Assembly: GCA_018224345.1 (NCBI GenBank)
Contig: JAGTUW010000401.1
Location: 1 to 16,513 of the forward strand
From: Bacteroidota bacterium
GTDB lineage: Bacteria > Bacteroidota > Ignavibacteria > SZUA-365
Length of the DNA stretch: 16,513 nt
Direction: 5' to 3'
Positions 1 through 6,856 of the stretch are shown here, piece by piece (positions within the stretch are counted from its first letter, which is position 1; every line of letters starts with the position of its first letter). The position numbers and the translations under genes are program-made. The notes under the pieces are model-generated. The model made no database searches. It had not been told where the DNA came from and saw only the letters and a program-made list of their open reading frames with translations.

Positions 1-139
1 CCCCAGTCGCCGGTGACAAAGCCCTTGATCCCTGCGCCACAACAGTTCGTCAGATGCATCAGCAACTGTCCGGTCGTCAAACAGTGAAACCGGCTATCAC
101 CGGTTTCACTTCTTTGACTACAGAACGAAAGACAGACTA
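1..139. other. Window edge, unassigned; possible end or start of a truncated gene
   Basis: No gene can be assigned firmly here. On the + strand, frame 1 is open from base 1 to a TGA at 85-87 and would give a 28-residue tail ending CPVVKQ. Its stop would fall inside the hairpin at 83-110, as often happens when a gene runs into a shared terminator. On the - strand an ATG at 59-57 opens a frame running off the window (MHLTNCCGAGIKGFVTGDWG), but it lacks a clear ribosome site and lies only about 24 nt from the hairpin. Either could be real. The + tail fits the convergent layout with the - gene ending at 140 slightly better. Confidence 0.25.
83..110. terminator. Strong hairpin, probable (bidirectional) terminator
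   Basis: A perfect 11-bp stem: AGTGAAACCGG at 83-93 pairs with CCGGTTTCACT at 100-110 around the 6-nt loop CTATCA. It lies 30 nt beyond the stop of the - strand gene ending at 140. The + side continues TCTTTG and the - side GTTTG, so neither flank has a long T-tract. The perfect stem and its position favour a terminator, possibly serving a + gene to the left as well. Confidence 0.55.
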
Positions 140-703
140 TCACCGAAAACGGAAAGTGAGAATGACCGTGCCGAGTCTGCCGTCATCATCCTCGATTGGT
201 GCGACCACGCGTGGCAGTCCACCCTCGATGACATCGACCACCGGCTCTGTCAGTGCGGATGCCATACGCTGCAGATTCTCCGCCAGAAATTCACCGGTCT
301 TCGTTTTTCCCGATGTCGCCAGTATCCTGCCGCGGGTATCGGCAATCACGTACTCATCGACCGGACCACGCTGCATCAGCCGTTCGGAGCGCTCCTGCAA
401 GTACTGCTCATTACCAGCGCGCATTGACAATGCCGCCATGGATGCGACGGCCTCGCCCGTCATCTGTGCAAGTATTGTCGTGCGCTCCTCCATAAGCAGT
501 GCTGTGGAATCGCGTAAGGACTCCATCTCGCGCTCATGTCTGCCCTCAAGCACATTGACGGCGATTATTTTCCAGATCAGCAGCGCCAGGCCGATCAGCG
601 CCAGCAGACGAATCGTATAAGCAGGAATACGCGCACGGAAACTGCGACGCGTATCACCGGCGACAACCTCCCCTTCCTTCCGTTCATTATCAGAGTTTTT
701 CAT
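140..703 (-). CDS. Membrane-anchored protein with an extracytoplasmic sensor-like domain
   Basis: A 187-residue protein. The start is ATG at 703 because AGGAGGT lies 3-9 bases upstream; the frame is open further upstream but that part holds the ribosome site. Residues 1-28 are polar and charged (cytoplasmic). About 29-50 is a single transmembrane helix (IRLLALIGLALLIWKII). About 53-80 is a likely coiled coil. Residues 115-187 read like a PAS/Cache-type ligand fold: DEYVIADTRGRILATSG, then PRVVAPIEDDDGRLGTVILTF. That resembles the periplasmic sensor half of histidine kinases or chemoreceptors, but the protein ends right after the fold, with no HAMP, kinase or methyl-accepting domain. It could be a partner sensor subunit or a remnant of a larger receptor. 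It is transcribed divergently from 903-1616. The family is not identified; fold assignment is inference. Confidence 0.7.
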   Translation of the reverse strand: MKNSDNERKEGEVVAGDTRRSFRARIPAYTIRLLALIGLALLIWKIIAVNVLEGRHEREMESLRDSTALLMEERTTILAQMTGEAVASMAALSMRAGNEQYLQERSERLMQRGPVDEYVIADTRGRILATSGKTKTGEFLAENLQRMASALTEPVVDVIEGGLPRVVAPIEDDDGRLGTVILTFRFR

Positions 704-902
704 ATGACCTCCTGGTTTCAACTTAGTCAATGCAGAGTAAATAAGAAAATTCCGGTGGCCTGGCGAACGCCTGCAACCTTACAGCAATGTAATGCAGTGT
801 TAAGCTTGCTGTAGGGATAGTGATGTAGATTGCATTCCGTATAGAACGAGGTACATCAGGAAGAAGAGAGATCCGAAAGGATCGAAAGCGAGAATCCGGA
901 AC
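704..902. other. Divergent intergenic region with two small inverted repeats
   Basis: This 199-bp region separates divergently transcribed genes and must hold promoters for both, but no convincing -35/-10 pair stands out. Two structures are visible. An 8-bp inverted repeat (TACAGCAA at 780-787, TTGCTGTA at 806-813) has an 18-nt loop. A short GATCC-GAAA-GGATC hairpin with a GNRA-type loop lies at 870-883, about 20 nt upstream of the 903 ATG. Either could be a leader structure or operator; function is unknown. Confidence 0.35.
707..713 (-). promoter_or_regulatory. Ribosome binding site AGGAGGT for the gene at 140-703
   Basis: AGGAGGT on the - strand with 3 nt before the ATG at 703 (5 nt counted from the AGGAG core). 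It decides between this ATG and a more distal in-frame ATG at 730, whose reading would place the ribosome site inside the coding sequence. Confidence 0.75.
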
Positions 903-1616
903 ATGTTTCACTTCAGAAATATCGACACTGTCTGCCTGGCAATGCTTCTCATCCTGCCACTGTTGTCCGGAATGGCGGCGGGACAGGACGGAATCGCACA
1001 AATGCTGGTACCGGCATTCTCGTCACCGGTTCATGTTCCTGACGGGAACACTCTGTTTCACGCGCAAGTCGTCGATTTCCACGCCAGACGCATAGGGACG
1101 GATGTGCTGCTCGAATGGCGAACGGTTCGTGAAATCGGCAACCATGAGTTTGAGGTTCAACGAGCATCCTCCAGCAGCCGCGGATGGCGACGGGTAGGGA
1201 GCATCCCGGGAGGCGCTGACGGACAAATGCCACGGGATTACCGCTATAACGACAAACGCGTGCCCGATGAGGATCTGCGCTACATGCTCAGGATCACCGG
1301 GTATGACGGCAGCATTCAATACTCCCACATCGTTTCCGCTCCATCCCAGGGAATCCTTCGCTCCTTCGACATCGAAACCGAAACTTCCCGTGCCATGGCA
1401 CGCATCATCATCGATCTCATGCGGAAAGATGTGATCTCACTCCAGGTGACGGACGAGAGCGGTCTGCTGATCGATCGCATCCTGGCCCGGCGGCAACTCC
1501 CCGTTGGCAGACATTCCTTCTCGATGGATTGCTCTGCATTGTCTGACGGGATGTATGAACTGAAGCTGGAGACAAGTGAAGGGAACTATACAAAACGGTA
1601 TCATTACAGACGATGA
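903..1616 (+). CDS. Small secreted protein: FnIII-like module plus degenerate T9SS-type C-terminal domain
   Basis: A 237-residue exported protein. Residues 1-28 form a signal peptide (hydrophobic CLAMLLILPLLSGMAAG, then QDG). Residues about 55-145 match the beta-sandwich common just before T9SS sorting signals: VLLEWRTVREIGNHEFEVQR, then a conserved YRY, YMLRITGYDGSIQYS. Residues about 165-237 resemble a Por-type C-terminal sorting domain (LQVTDESGLLIDRI, then LSDGMYELKLETSEG), but the usual YPNP motif is missing and the tail ends KRYHYRR. If T9SS recognises it, the protein is surface-anchored or released. There is no enzymatic domain. It is a diverged paralogue of the next gene, which starts 64 nt downstream, and the two are probably one operon. 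The ribosome site is weak (CCGGAAC before ATG). Specific function unknown. Confidence 0.75.
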   Translation: MFHFRNIDTVCLAMLLILPLLSGMAAGQDGIAQMLVPAFSSPVHVPDGNTLFHAQVVDFHARRIGTDVLLEWRTVREIGNHEFEVQRASSSSRGWRRVGSIPGGADGQMPRDYRYNDKRVPDEDLRYMLRITGYDGSIQYSHIVSAPSQGILRSFDIETETSRAMARIIIDLMRKDVISLQVTDESGLLIDRILARRQLPVGRHSFSMDCSALSDGMYELKLETSEGNYTKRYHYRR

Positions 1617-1680
1617 TGGTCGTGACACTGCTAAATAGATTTAACGATATTGTTATTGGATATCTTTGTAAGGTGCAACA

Positions 1681-2430
1681 ATGAAACAACTCTCTTTATT
1701 CCTTGCTGTTGTACTGATGCTCAGCGGAAACCTGTCGGGCGTCATGGGACAGGACACAGGGGCGGAATACGCTGCCCTGACAAAGTGGCCGCCGCCCTCC
1801 TCCGAAGAATCTGATGGTCCGGTACTGCCCGCTATTTCCCCACTGCCTGCTGAATGGAACGGGTTCGCCGTCGTACGGGCGGGCGAGGACAACCTGCTCC
1901 GCTGGTCGACACTGACGGAACGCAACAGCGCATGGTTCAAAGTCGAGTACCGGTTGGCAGGAGAACAGAACTGGCATGTGTTTGACATCGTACCTGCAGC
2001 GGGGAACAGCAGCAAACCGCGCTTCTATGTCAGACGTCACCCGAAGGTTGCCAACATCGGAATGGAATACCGCCTGCGACAGATAGACGCCCGCGGCAAA
2101 GAATATTCCTCCGGAATGATCAGCATCGAAGCCGGTGGCGACGAGGCCCCCTCCCTTCCGGGATTGCGCATATTGCTCAGTCCCTGTCATCCCAATCCCA
2201 CCAATACCGAAACTTTTGTCGCAATCAGTATCAGGGGAGGTGTCTCGGGAACGCTGCTGATAAGCGACGAGAAAGGCCGTACGAGGCAGATGATCTTTCT
2301 GAATCAGAATCTGCTGCCAGGGTCCTATCATTTCAGAATAAATACCGCTACTCTTCCTGTCGGCAGCTATCTTCTCAAGTTGGTAACACCGACAGGCGAA
2401 CTGACCCAACCGCTCGAGGTTTTTCGCTGA
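1681..2430 (+). CDS. Small secreted protein: FnIII-like module plus T9SS-type sorting domain
   Basis: A 249-residue exported protein, with AAGG 8 nt upstream of the ATG. Residues 1-23 are a signal peptide (LSLFLAVVLMLSGNLSGVMG, then QD). Residues about 30-60 are a proline-rich linker. Residues about 62-152 repeat the FnIII-like module of the upstream gene: NLLRWSTLTERNSAWFKVEY, later YRLRQIDARGKEYSSG. Residues about 162-249 form a recognisable T9SS type A-like sorting domain: a PNP motif (PCHPNPTNTETF), LLISDEKGR, then LPVGSYLLKLVTPTGE. The domain order and spacing match the upstream paralogue, so the pair probably arose by tandem duplication. Location is predicted as outer surface or secreted. 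With no catalytic module, a structural, adhesive or binding role is the simplest guess. Confidence 0.78.
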   Translation: MKQLSLFLAVVLMLSGNLSGVMGQDTGAEYAALTKWPPPSSEESDGPVLPAISPLPAEWNGFAVVRAGEDNLLRWSTLTERNSAWFKVEYRLAGEQNWHVFDIVPAAGNSSKPRFYVRRHPKVANIGMEYRLRQIDARGKEYSSGMISIEAGGDEAPSLPGLRILLSPCHPNPTNTETFVAISIRGGVSGTLLISDEKGRTRQMIFLNQNLLPGSYHFRINTATLPVGSYLLKLVTPTGELTQPLEVFR

Positions 2431-2631
2431 CCCCGCGTAAAGACACCCACAGAAATACAGTGTGTTGTTCCTCCCTCTTCGATCGCACGTCAGCAGCGTC
2501 GATCCCTCTGCGTGATTTCCAATGAAAACATAGTGATTCGGATATGACGAAACGCCGCAGGTGAGCTGTCGTATCAGACCTTTCCCGTCAAAACGGGGGA
2601 ACTGCGAGGCGGGGTGCGCTGTTGAATCCTG
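2431..2631 (+). other. Intergenic region before the thioredoxin pair
   Basis: A 201-bp gap with no supported gene. It must contain the end of the upstream transcript and probably the promoter of the redox pair. A short hairpin (CCCGT at 2584-2588, loop CAAA, ACGGG at 2593-2597) lies about 35 nt before the next start. A 5-bp GATCG/CGATC repeat is present near 2480-2505. I recognise no riboswitch or strong terminator. Confidence 0.4.
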
Positions 2632-3201
2632 ATGTACACAAAAACAACGACGACTATGCATATACATCGAATCATTCTGCTCGTTTTTACCATCATTGCT
2701 TTTTTCGCCCCATTACCACTCGAAGCACAGACACTCCCGCCGCCCAGCAGTATGCTGGAGGGTGGAGAGTCCCCTGTCCCGGTCTATGAAGGCTTCGATG
2801 CTCTGGCACCTCTGCTGGATTATCGTGGAGAAACCACGATTGTACTCAATTTCTGGGCGACATGGTGCGCTCCCTGCGTAGAGGAACTTCCGTATTTCGA
2901 GGAAATTACACGCGAGTACGACGTAAGGGATGTTCGCGTCATCCTGGTGAATCTCGATTTTCGTGGTCAGCTCGAGAAACGCCTGCTCCCCTTCATCAAA
3001 AAGCACGAATTGCGTTCCGAGATTCTGGTACTTGACGATCCTGATGCCAACGCCTGGATCGACCGCGTAGACCCCGCATGGAGCGGCGCGATTCCCGCCA
3101 CGGTCATCTATAATGCCGACAGACGTGCATTCTATGAACAGTCGTTTACCCGTGAAGAATTACAGACACTTGTTTCATCTTTTACAGGAACACAGGAATG
3201 A
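2632..3201 (+). CDS. TlpA/ResA-like exported thioredoxin-fold protein (WCAPC)
   Basis: A 189-residue thiol-disulfide protein that would act outside the cytoplasm, typically reducing disulfides in envelope proteins or in cytochrome maturation. A hydrophobic signal segment lies at about 12-30 (RIILLVFTIIAFFAPLPLEA, then QT). The active site is NFWATWCAPCVEELPYFEE, with Cys79 and Cys82. The cis-proline loop is GAIPATVIY (Pro155). Length fits a single thioredoxin domain with a signal peptide. The start is uncertain: ATG 2632 and ATG 2656 (MHIHRIILL) both lack a good ribosome site, and the shorter form gives a cleaner signal peptide. It overlaps the next gene by ATGA (3198-3201), so the two are translationally coupled and probably work together. 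Confidence 0.88.
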   Translation: MYTKTTTTMHIHRIILLVFTIIAFFAPLPLEAQTLPPPSSMLEGGESPVPVYEGFDALAPLLDYRGETTIVLNFWATWCAPCVEELPYFEEITREYDVRDVRVILVNLDFRGQLEKRLLPFIKKHELRSEILVLDDPDANAWIDRVDPAWSGAIPATVIYNADRRAFYEQSFTREELQTLVSSFTGTQE

Positions 3202-3803
3202 TAAAATCCATGTTCGCGTCGTTTTTTCTCCTCGTCCTCACTGTCACAACGTTGACGGCTGGTGGTTACGATATCGGTGACAAGGCCACGGACTTCCGCC
3301 TTCGCAATGTCGACGGTACCATGGTCTCGATGAAGGATTTCCCTGATGCGAAGGGCTTCATCATCATATTCACCTGCAATCACTGCCCCTACTCCGTTGC
3401 CTATGAAGACAGGAAAATTGCGCTGGATAAGAAATACAAGCCGCTCGGCTACCCGGTGATCGCCATCAATCCCAATGATCCCGAGGTGCAACCAAAAGAC
3501 AGCTTCGATGAAATGGTGCTTCGTGCAAAGGAAAAAAGCTTTCCCTTCCCCTATGTCATCGACGAAGGCCAGATCATCTATCCTCAATACGGTGCGACGA
3601 GAACTCCACACGTGTTCGTACTGCAGCGCCAGGGAGGGGATTTCATCGTGCGCTACATTGGCGCAATTGACAATAATCACGGCGACGCCGATGCGGCGGA
3701 TGAACGGTATGTCGAAATGGCCGTCGACGCATTGATTGCAGGTGGCAAGCCGCCCGTGGAAATAACCAAGGCCATCGGCTGTACGATCAAAACGAAAAAA
3801 TAG
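3198..3803 (+). CDS. Exported thioredoxin-like/AhpC-TSA family protein (TCNHC)
   Basis: A 201-residue protein of the redoxin family common in Bacteroidota. A signal peptide covers about 1-22 (FASFFLLVLTVTTLTAGG). The fold then begins YDIGDKATDFRLRNVDG, as in peroxiredoxin-like proteins. The active site FTCNHCPYSVAYEDR has Cys60 and Cys63 as a CxxC pair, with the cis-proline at TPHVF (Pro137). A third cysteine, Cys195 near the C-terminus (IGCTIK), could act as a resolving residue. AGGAA at 3186-3190 lies 7 nt before the ATG, inside the upstream gene, and the ATG overlaps that gene's TGA. It is likely periplasmic. Whether it is a peroxidase or a disulfide reductase cannot be told from sequence alone. 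Confidence 0.87.
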   Translation: MIKSMFASFFLLVLTVTTLTAGGYDIGDKATDFRLRNVDGTMVSMKDFPDAKGFIIIFTCNHCPYSVAYEDRKIALDKKYKPLGYPVIAINPNDPEVQPKDSFDEMVLRAKEKSFPFPYVIDEGQIIYPQYGATRTPHVFVLQRQGGDFIVRYIGAIDNNHGDADAADERYVEMAVDALIAGGKPPVEITKAIGCTIKTKK

Positions 3804-3813
3804 CATTCGTCCC

Positions 3814-3891
3814 TCACAGATAGTACCTGTTATCGGCCTTCCATCACCGGCAATGTGATGGCGGGCCGATTGCATTATTCCTTATCTGTGA
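3814..3891 (+). terminator. Nested inverted repeat, probable terminator of the thioredoxin operon
   Basis: The inner hairpin pairs ATCGGCC (3832-3838) with GGCCGAT (3864-3870) and CCATCAC (3841-3847) with GTGATGG (3855-3861). A T-T/C-G internal step interrupts it, and the loop is CGGCAAT. It is followed by the T-rich TGCATTATTCCTTAT. An outer perfect 9-bp repeat (TCACAGATA 3814-3822, TATCTGTGA 3883-3891) encloses it all. It begins 10 nt after the stop at 3803. The outer arms are more than a terminator needs. Confidence 0.6.
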
Positions 3892-4120
3892 ACAACCTCC
3901 GGCAACACCGCTTCCGGAGACGTTCGACACATCCCGCACGATGTGACGTGAATGTGTGCCCGATCTCTGTCCGATGATAGAGACGAGGTGCCGGGACAAC
4001 GGCGGTTGTTGATTGTTCGAACTGTTGCAGATATGCCGGTGTGTCGCTAGTTTGTGTGTTACCGTTTGTTCGTACCATCGCGGTATAACCGAGCTCATTT
4101 TTCAGATTGACGGAGGAGTC
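3892..4120 (+). other. Leader/promoter region of the beta-barrel gene, no gene seen
   Basis: With the preceding repeat, this makes a 317-bp gap between genes. It holds a perfect 8-bp palindrome GTTCGAAC at 4015-4022 and a TATAAC (4084-4089) that could be a -10 element, though no -35 sits at proper spacing. The frame of the following gene stays open upstream to 4013, but that stretch has no signal-peptide or domain character and precedes the ribosome site. Confidence 0.4.
4112..4118 (+). promoter_or_regulatory. Ribosome binding site GGAGGAG, sets GTG start at 4121
   Basis: GGAGGAG ends 2 nt before GTG 4121 (GGAGG core to GTG: 4 nt). This GTG begins a textbook signal peptide, whereas the in-frame ATG at 4013 does not. 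Confidence 0.75.
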
Positions 4121-4783
4121 GTGAAAACTGCCATCTTCCTTATCGCATGCATGCTGCTTCCGGCATCACTCAGTGCACAGAGTCTTATGCGCATGTACCG
4201 GATGTCCTACAGTATCAGCGGTATGTATGCCACAGGTGGAACGAAAACGGACGTTGCGTTCACGAATGGGACGACAGGGACGGCACTGGATTATGAACGC
4301 GTGCGGCTTTCGACGAGAAACGGATACTTCATCTCCCGGAATGTCATGTTCGGTGCCGAGTTGACATGGAACTACAGACGTGACGACAGCAGACCACGCC
4401 CGAATGCGAACAATTATAAATACACGGAATCGCAGCGGGATATTTTCGTCGGTCCGCTGATCCGCTGGTATCAACCCGTCAGTATGCGATGGTTTGTGGC
4501 CCCCGAACTATCCGTGGGCTATCGGCATTATCTCGGAGAAGTGGAGGAAAGCAGTATGAATTTCGCACCCCTTCAAAGTACAAACAGTGCGCAGGGCTTC
4601 GGTCTCAACGGTGGCATCGGTGTGGGATATTTTCTCTCCCGGCATCTCGTGCTCGATGTTGCCGTGCGCTATTCCCATCACTGGCTCAGCGGGAGCCATG
4701 AGATTCCCGGACAACCCGATTTCGATCTCGACCACAGTGGTGGCGAGGTCGGGATGCTCCTCGGATTTCAATTGCTCATGTAA
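4121..4783 (+). CDS. Outer-membrane beta-barrel protein
   Basis: A 220-residue protein starting at GTG. Residues 1-20 are a signal peptide (KTAIFLIACMLLPASLSAQ). The rest is built of alternating hydrophobic/polar beta strands with aromatic girdles: YSISGMYATGG, GYFISRNVMFGAELTWNYR, DIFVGPLIRWYQP, WFVAPELSVGYRHY, GFGLNGGIGVGYFLS, LVLDVAVRYSHHW, and a final GGEVGMLLGFQLLM. This pattern fits a small barrel of the OmpW/PF13505 type, about eight strands. The 'FLSRHLVLDVAVRY' segment is typical of such barrels. There are no catalytic motifs. It could be a small porin or a structural protein; the ligand is unknown. It is monocistronic by layout and converges on the kinase gene, whose stop lies 20 nt away. 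Confidence 0.8.
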   Translation: MKTAIFLIACMLLPASLSAQSLMRMYRMSYSISGMYATGGTKTDVAFTNGTTGTALDYERVRLSTRNGYFISRNVMFGAELTWNYRRDDSRPRPNANNYKYTESQRDIFVGPLIRWYQPVSMRWFVAPELSVGYRHYLGEVEESSMNFAPLQSTNSAQGFGLNGGIGVGYFLSRHLVLDVAVRYSHHWLSGSHEIPGQPDFDLDHSGGEVGMLLGFQLLM

Positions 4784-4788
4784 CGTCC

Positions 4789-4818
4789 GGCATCCAGCAC
4801 GCATCATGCCCCGGATGC
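4789..4818. terminator. Possible shared terminator between convergent genes
   Basis: The 20-nt gap between the barrel and kinase genes and the kinase's last codons contain overlapping inverted repeats: GCATCC 4790-4795 with GGATGC 4813-4818, or alternatively GGCAT 4789-4793 with ATGCC 4806-4810. Stems are short and there is no T-tract, so termination here is only suggested by the convergent layout. Confidence 0.3.
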
Positions 4819-6744
4819 ACTGTCCTTACTCCCGCACAGAGGAAGAGATACGGTGAACGCGGTTCCGCGTCCTTCCTCGCTTTCCACCGTCATCGTACCT
4901 CCCTGCAAATCAACAAACCGGTGACAGAGGTCAAGGCCTAGTCCATGACCGCCTTCTCTGCTTGTCCCATACCCGGGAAGCACCGGAGCGCGACGGCGGA
5001 TTGCCTGCAAACGCGTTGCGCTGATACCCACACCGGTATCGCTGACACGCAGTTGCACATATTCATTTTCCCTCCACAGTTCCAGCGTCACACGGCCCCT
5101 TTCCGGTGTGAATTTGATCGCATTCGACAGAAGGTTTTCCAGGATTACGATGACCAGGTGTGCGTCGTAGGTACAGGACAGGGTATCAGGACAGGAGAAG
5201 TCGAGTTCTATGGATTTCGCCTTTGCCAGTGGATCGAGTAATTCCATCACCGCTCGTGCGGTTTCACACAGGTTCCCTGCTTCCGGATTGATCATGATCT
5301 GTCCCCGCTGTGCGCGTGCCCAGTCGAGAAGACGGTTCAGAAGCAACGAGGACGCATGGGCCGAGACACGTGCGGACTCGGTCAGCTCTTCACGGTCCTC
5401 CGGTGAGACACTGGAAGTGTCGGCAGCCAGGTCGAGCATGCTCGCGACATTGCCTACCGGAGCACGAAGGTCATGGCCGATAATGCCGAACAATCGCTCC
5501 CGCGTCTCCACCAATTGCTCCAGTTCCCTGTTGACTTCCTCGATGCGTGCATGCTGCCCGGTGATCAATGTGTTTGCCTTCTGCTTGCCTCTGTAGGCGA
5601 ACAACAGTGATACGAGCAACAGCGTCAACAGCACACTGCCGCCGATGAGACTGTTGCGCACCATGACTTCCGACTGCAACTCTGCCTGCATCGAAAACTC
5701 CCGCTGTCGTTCCGCGTAGCGGATTTCTCTTTCCCTGATCGCCAGTTCCCTTTCGATTTCAACACGAGCCACATTGCGTAGTATACTCTCACTGCGCAAA
5801 CTGTCATTGGTGTCCCTGTACAGCAGTTGAAAGTCATGAGCCCGCCGATAATTCCCCAGTGCGGCATGAATGGATGCAAGGACATCCGCCGCCTCACGGA
5901 TGGCAAAGCGTGATTCGAGGTCCAACGCCGAGGCCAGGGCCTGCTCGCCAAGGCGCCGCGCTTCGACATGTCTGCCGAGGCTGTGCAGCAGGCGGGCAAT
6001 ATCGGCTCCGGCGAGTGTGTAGCCATTGATATCCCCGATGGCACGAAACAGCCGGTAGGCCTCCTGCATCGGAATCAACGCCTCCGTCGTACTCCCGCGT
6101 TGCACACCGATGCGTCCGATATAATGCAGGTTTCTTGCAATACCCAGTGTATCACCGACACTGCGCGCGAGCGCAAGGCTGCGTTCATGCATGATGAGAG
6201 CGGAGTCCACCCGATCTGTTTCCGCGAAGAGCAAGCCCATATTCATGATGCTGCGCGCAAGCGCCGCCGTATCCGGTAACAGCTCGCGTATACGAATACA
6301 CGCACGAAAATATGTTTCCGCGAGATCGGACATCCCCAGATTTCTGTATGTCAGGCCGAGATTGTTCGCACTGCGGGCGATACTCGCCGGGTCAGACACC
6401 GCCTCGGCCAGCATCAACCCCGTATGCTGTATCTCGACAGCGCTGTCATAGACACCGTGTATCCAGTGGGTGACCCCGATCATATTGAGCGCCCGCACCA
6501 TCAACATGGTGTCCTGCAGAAGCAGGGCGTGGTGATACCCCCGCCGGGCGAGTCGCAGCCCCTCTCCGGGATTTCTCGTGTGCAGTCTGTTTGCTTCCCC
6601 GAGCAGGCGGCCAATCTCTTCCTCAGGCGTCTCCAGCACGCCGGAATCTGCTCCTTGCTGTCCTGTATGATCCTTCCTTTCCGGCAGCATCGTGCCGGGT
6701 AACACGACAATCAGGAGCATTATATAGGTGATGTATTTACACAC
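4804..6744 (-). CDS. TPR-containing membrane sensor histidine kinase
   Basis: A 646-residue hybrid of an exported TPR sensor and a transmitter. Residues 1-20 form a signal or anchor segment. About 45-315 is a run of TPR helices, e.g. SIARSANNLGLTYRNLGMSD. A long coiled coil spans about 320-365. One transmembrane helix is at about 366-384 (LIGGSVLLTLLLVSLLFAY). DHp follows with phospho-acceptor His424 in GIIGHDLRAPVGN. The ATPase domain has the N-box NLLSNAIKFTP (Asn537, Asn541), G1 DTGVGI (569-574) and G2 GGHGLGL (598-604), so all key motifs are intact. It probably autophosphorylates and passes phosphate to an unlinked response regulator; none is in the window. Its TPRs would sense proteins or peptides outside the membrane. 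The start is GTG 6744 without a clear ribosome site; ATG 6720 is the alternative. Confidence 0.93.
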   Translation of the reverse strand: MCKYITYIMLLIVVLPGTMLPERKDHTGQQGADSGVLETPEEEIGRLLGEANRLHTRNPGEGLRLARRGYHHALLLQDTMLMVRALNMIGVTHWIHGVYDSAVEIQHTGLMLAEAVSDPASIARSANNLGLTYRNLGMSDLAETYFRACIRIRELLPDTAALARSIMNMGLLFAETDRVDSALIMHERSLALARSVGDTLGIARNLHYIGRIGVQRGSTTEALIPMQEAYRLFRAIGDINGYTLAGADIARLLHSLGRHVEARRLGEQALASALDLESRFAIREAADVLASIHAALGNYRRAHDFQLLYRDTNDSLRSESILRNVARVEIERELAIREREIRYAERQREFSMQAELQSEVMVRNSLIGGSVLLTLLLVSLLFAYRGKQKANTLITGQHARIEEVNRELEQLVETRERLFGIIGHDLRAPVGNVASMLDLAADTSSVSPEDREELTESARVSAHASSLLLNRLLDWARAQRGQIMINPEAGNLCETARAVMELLDPLAKAKSIELDFSCPDTLSCTYDAHLVIVILENLLSNAIKFTPERGRVTLELWRENEYVQLRVSDTGVGISATRLQAIRRRAPVLPGYGTSREGGHGLGLDLCHRFVDLQGGTMTVESEEGRGTAFTVSLPLCGSKDSASGA

Positions 6745-6798
6745 GGGATTTCGGCTGATATGCCTGTATGTTCGGAGTGGATGTGTCGGAGAGATCAG

Positions 6799-6827
6799 TT
6801 CTTATGTAGCATAGTCGCATCATACAA
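6799..6827 (-). promoter_or_regulatory. Candidate promoter for the histidine kinase
   Basis: On the - strand, TTGTAT (6827-6822) and TAAGAA (6804-6799) are spaced by 17 nt, preceded by an A-tract (6836-6828 region, GGAAAAAAATTG) like an UP element. This is the most AT-rich stretch of the 112-bp gap between dnaE and the kinase. The -10 match is only partial. The kinase may still be read through from dnaE, because no terminator hairpin is visible after dnaE. Confidence 0.35.
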
Positions 6828-6856
6828 TTTTTTTCCGAAATATGCACATTACGGGC

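Noticed and set aside
1696..2667. - strand open frame (323 codons) opposite the second secreted protein
   Set aside because: The + strand gene has a signal peptide, FnIII-like module and sorting domain; the antisense product lacks any coherent feature.
4015..4022. GTTCGAAC palindrome (in TTGTTCGAAC) as a third SOS operator
   Set aside because: It shares only the TTGTTC half with the lexA/porU motif and lies about 100 nt before a beta-barrel gene with no SOS link; an 8-bp palindrome alone is weak.
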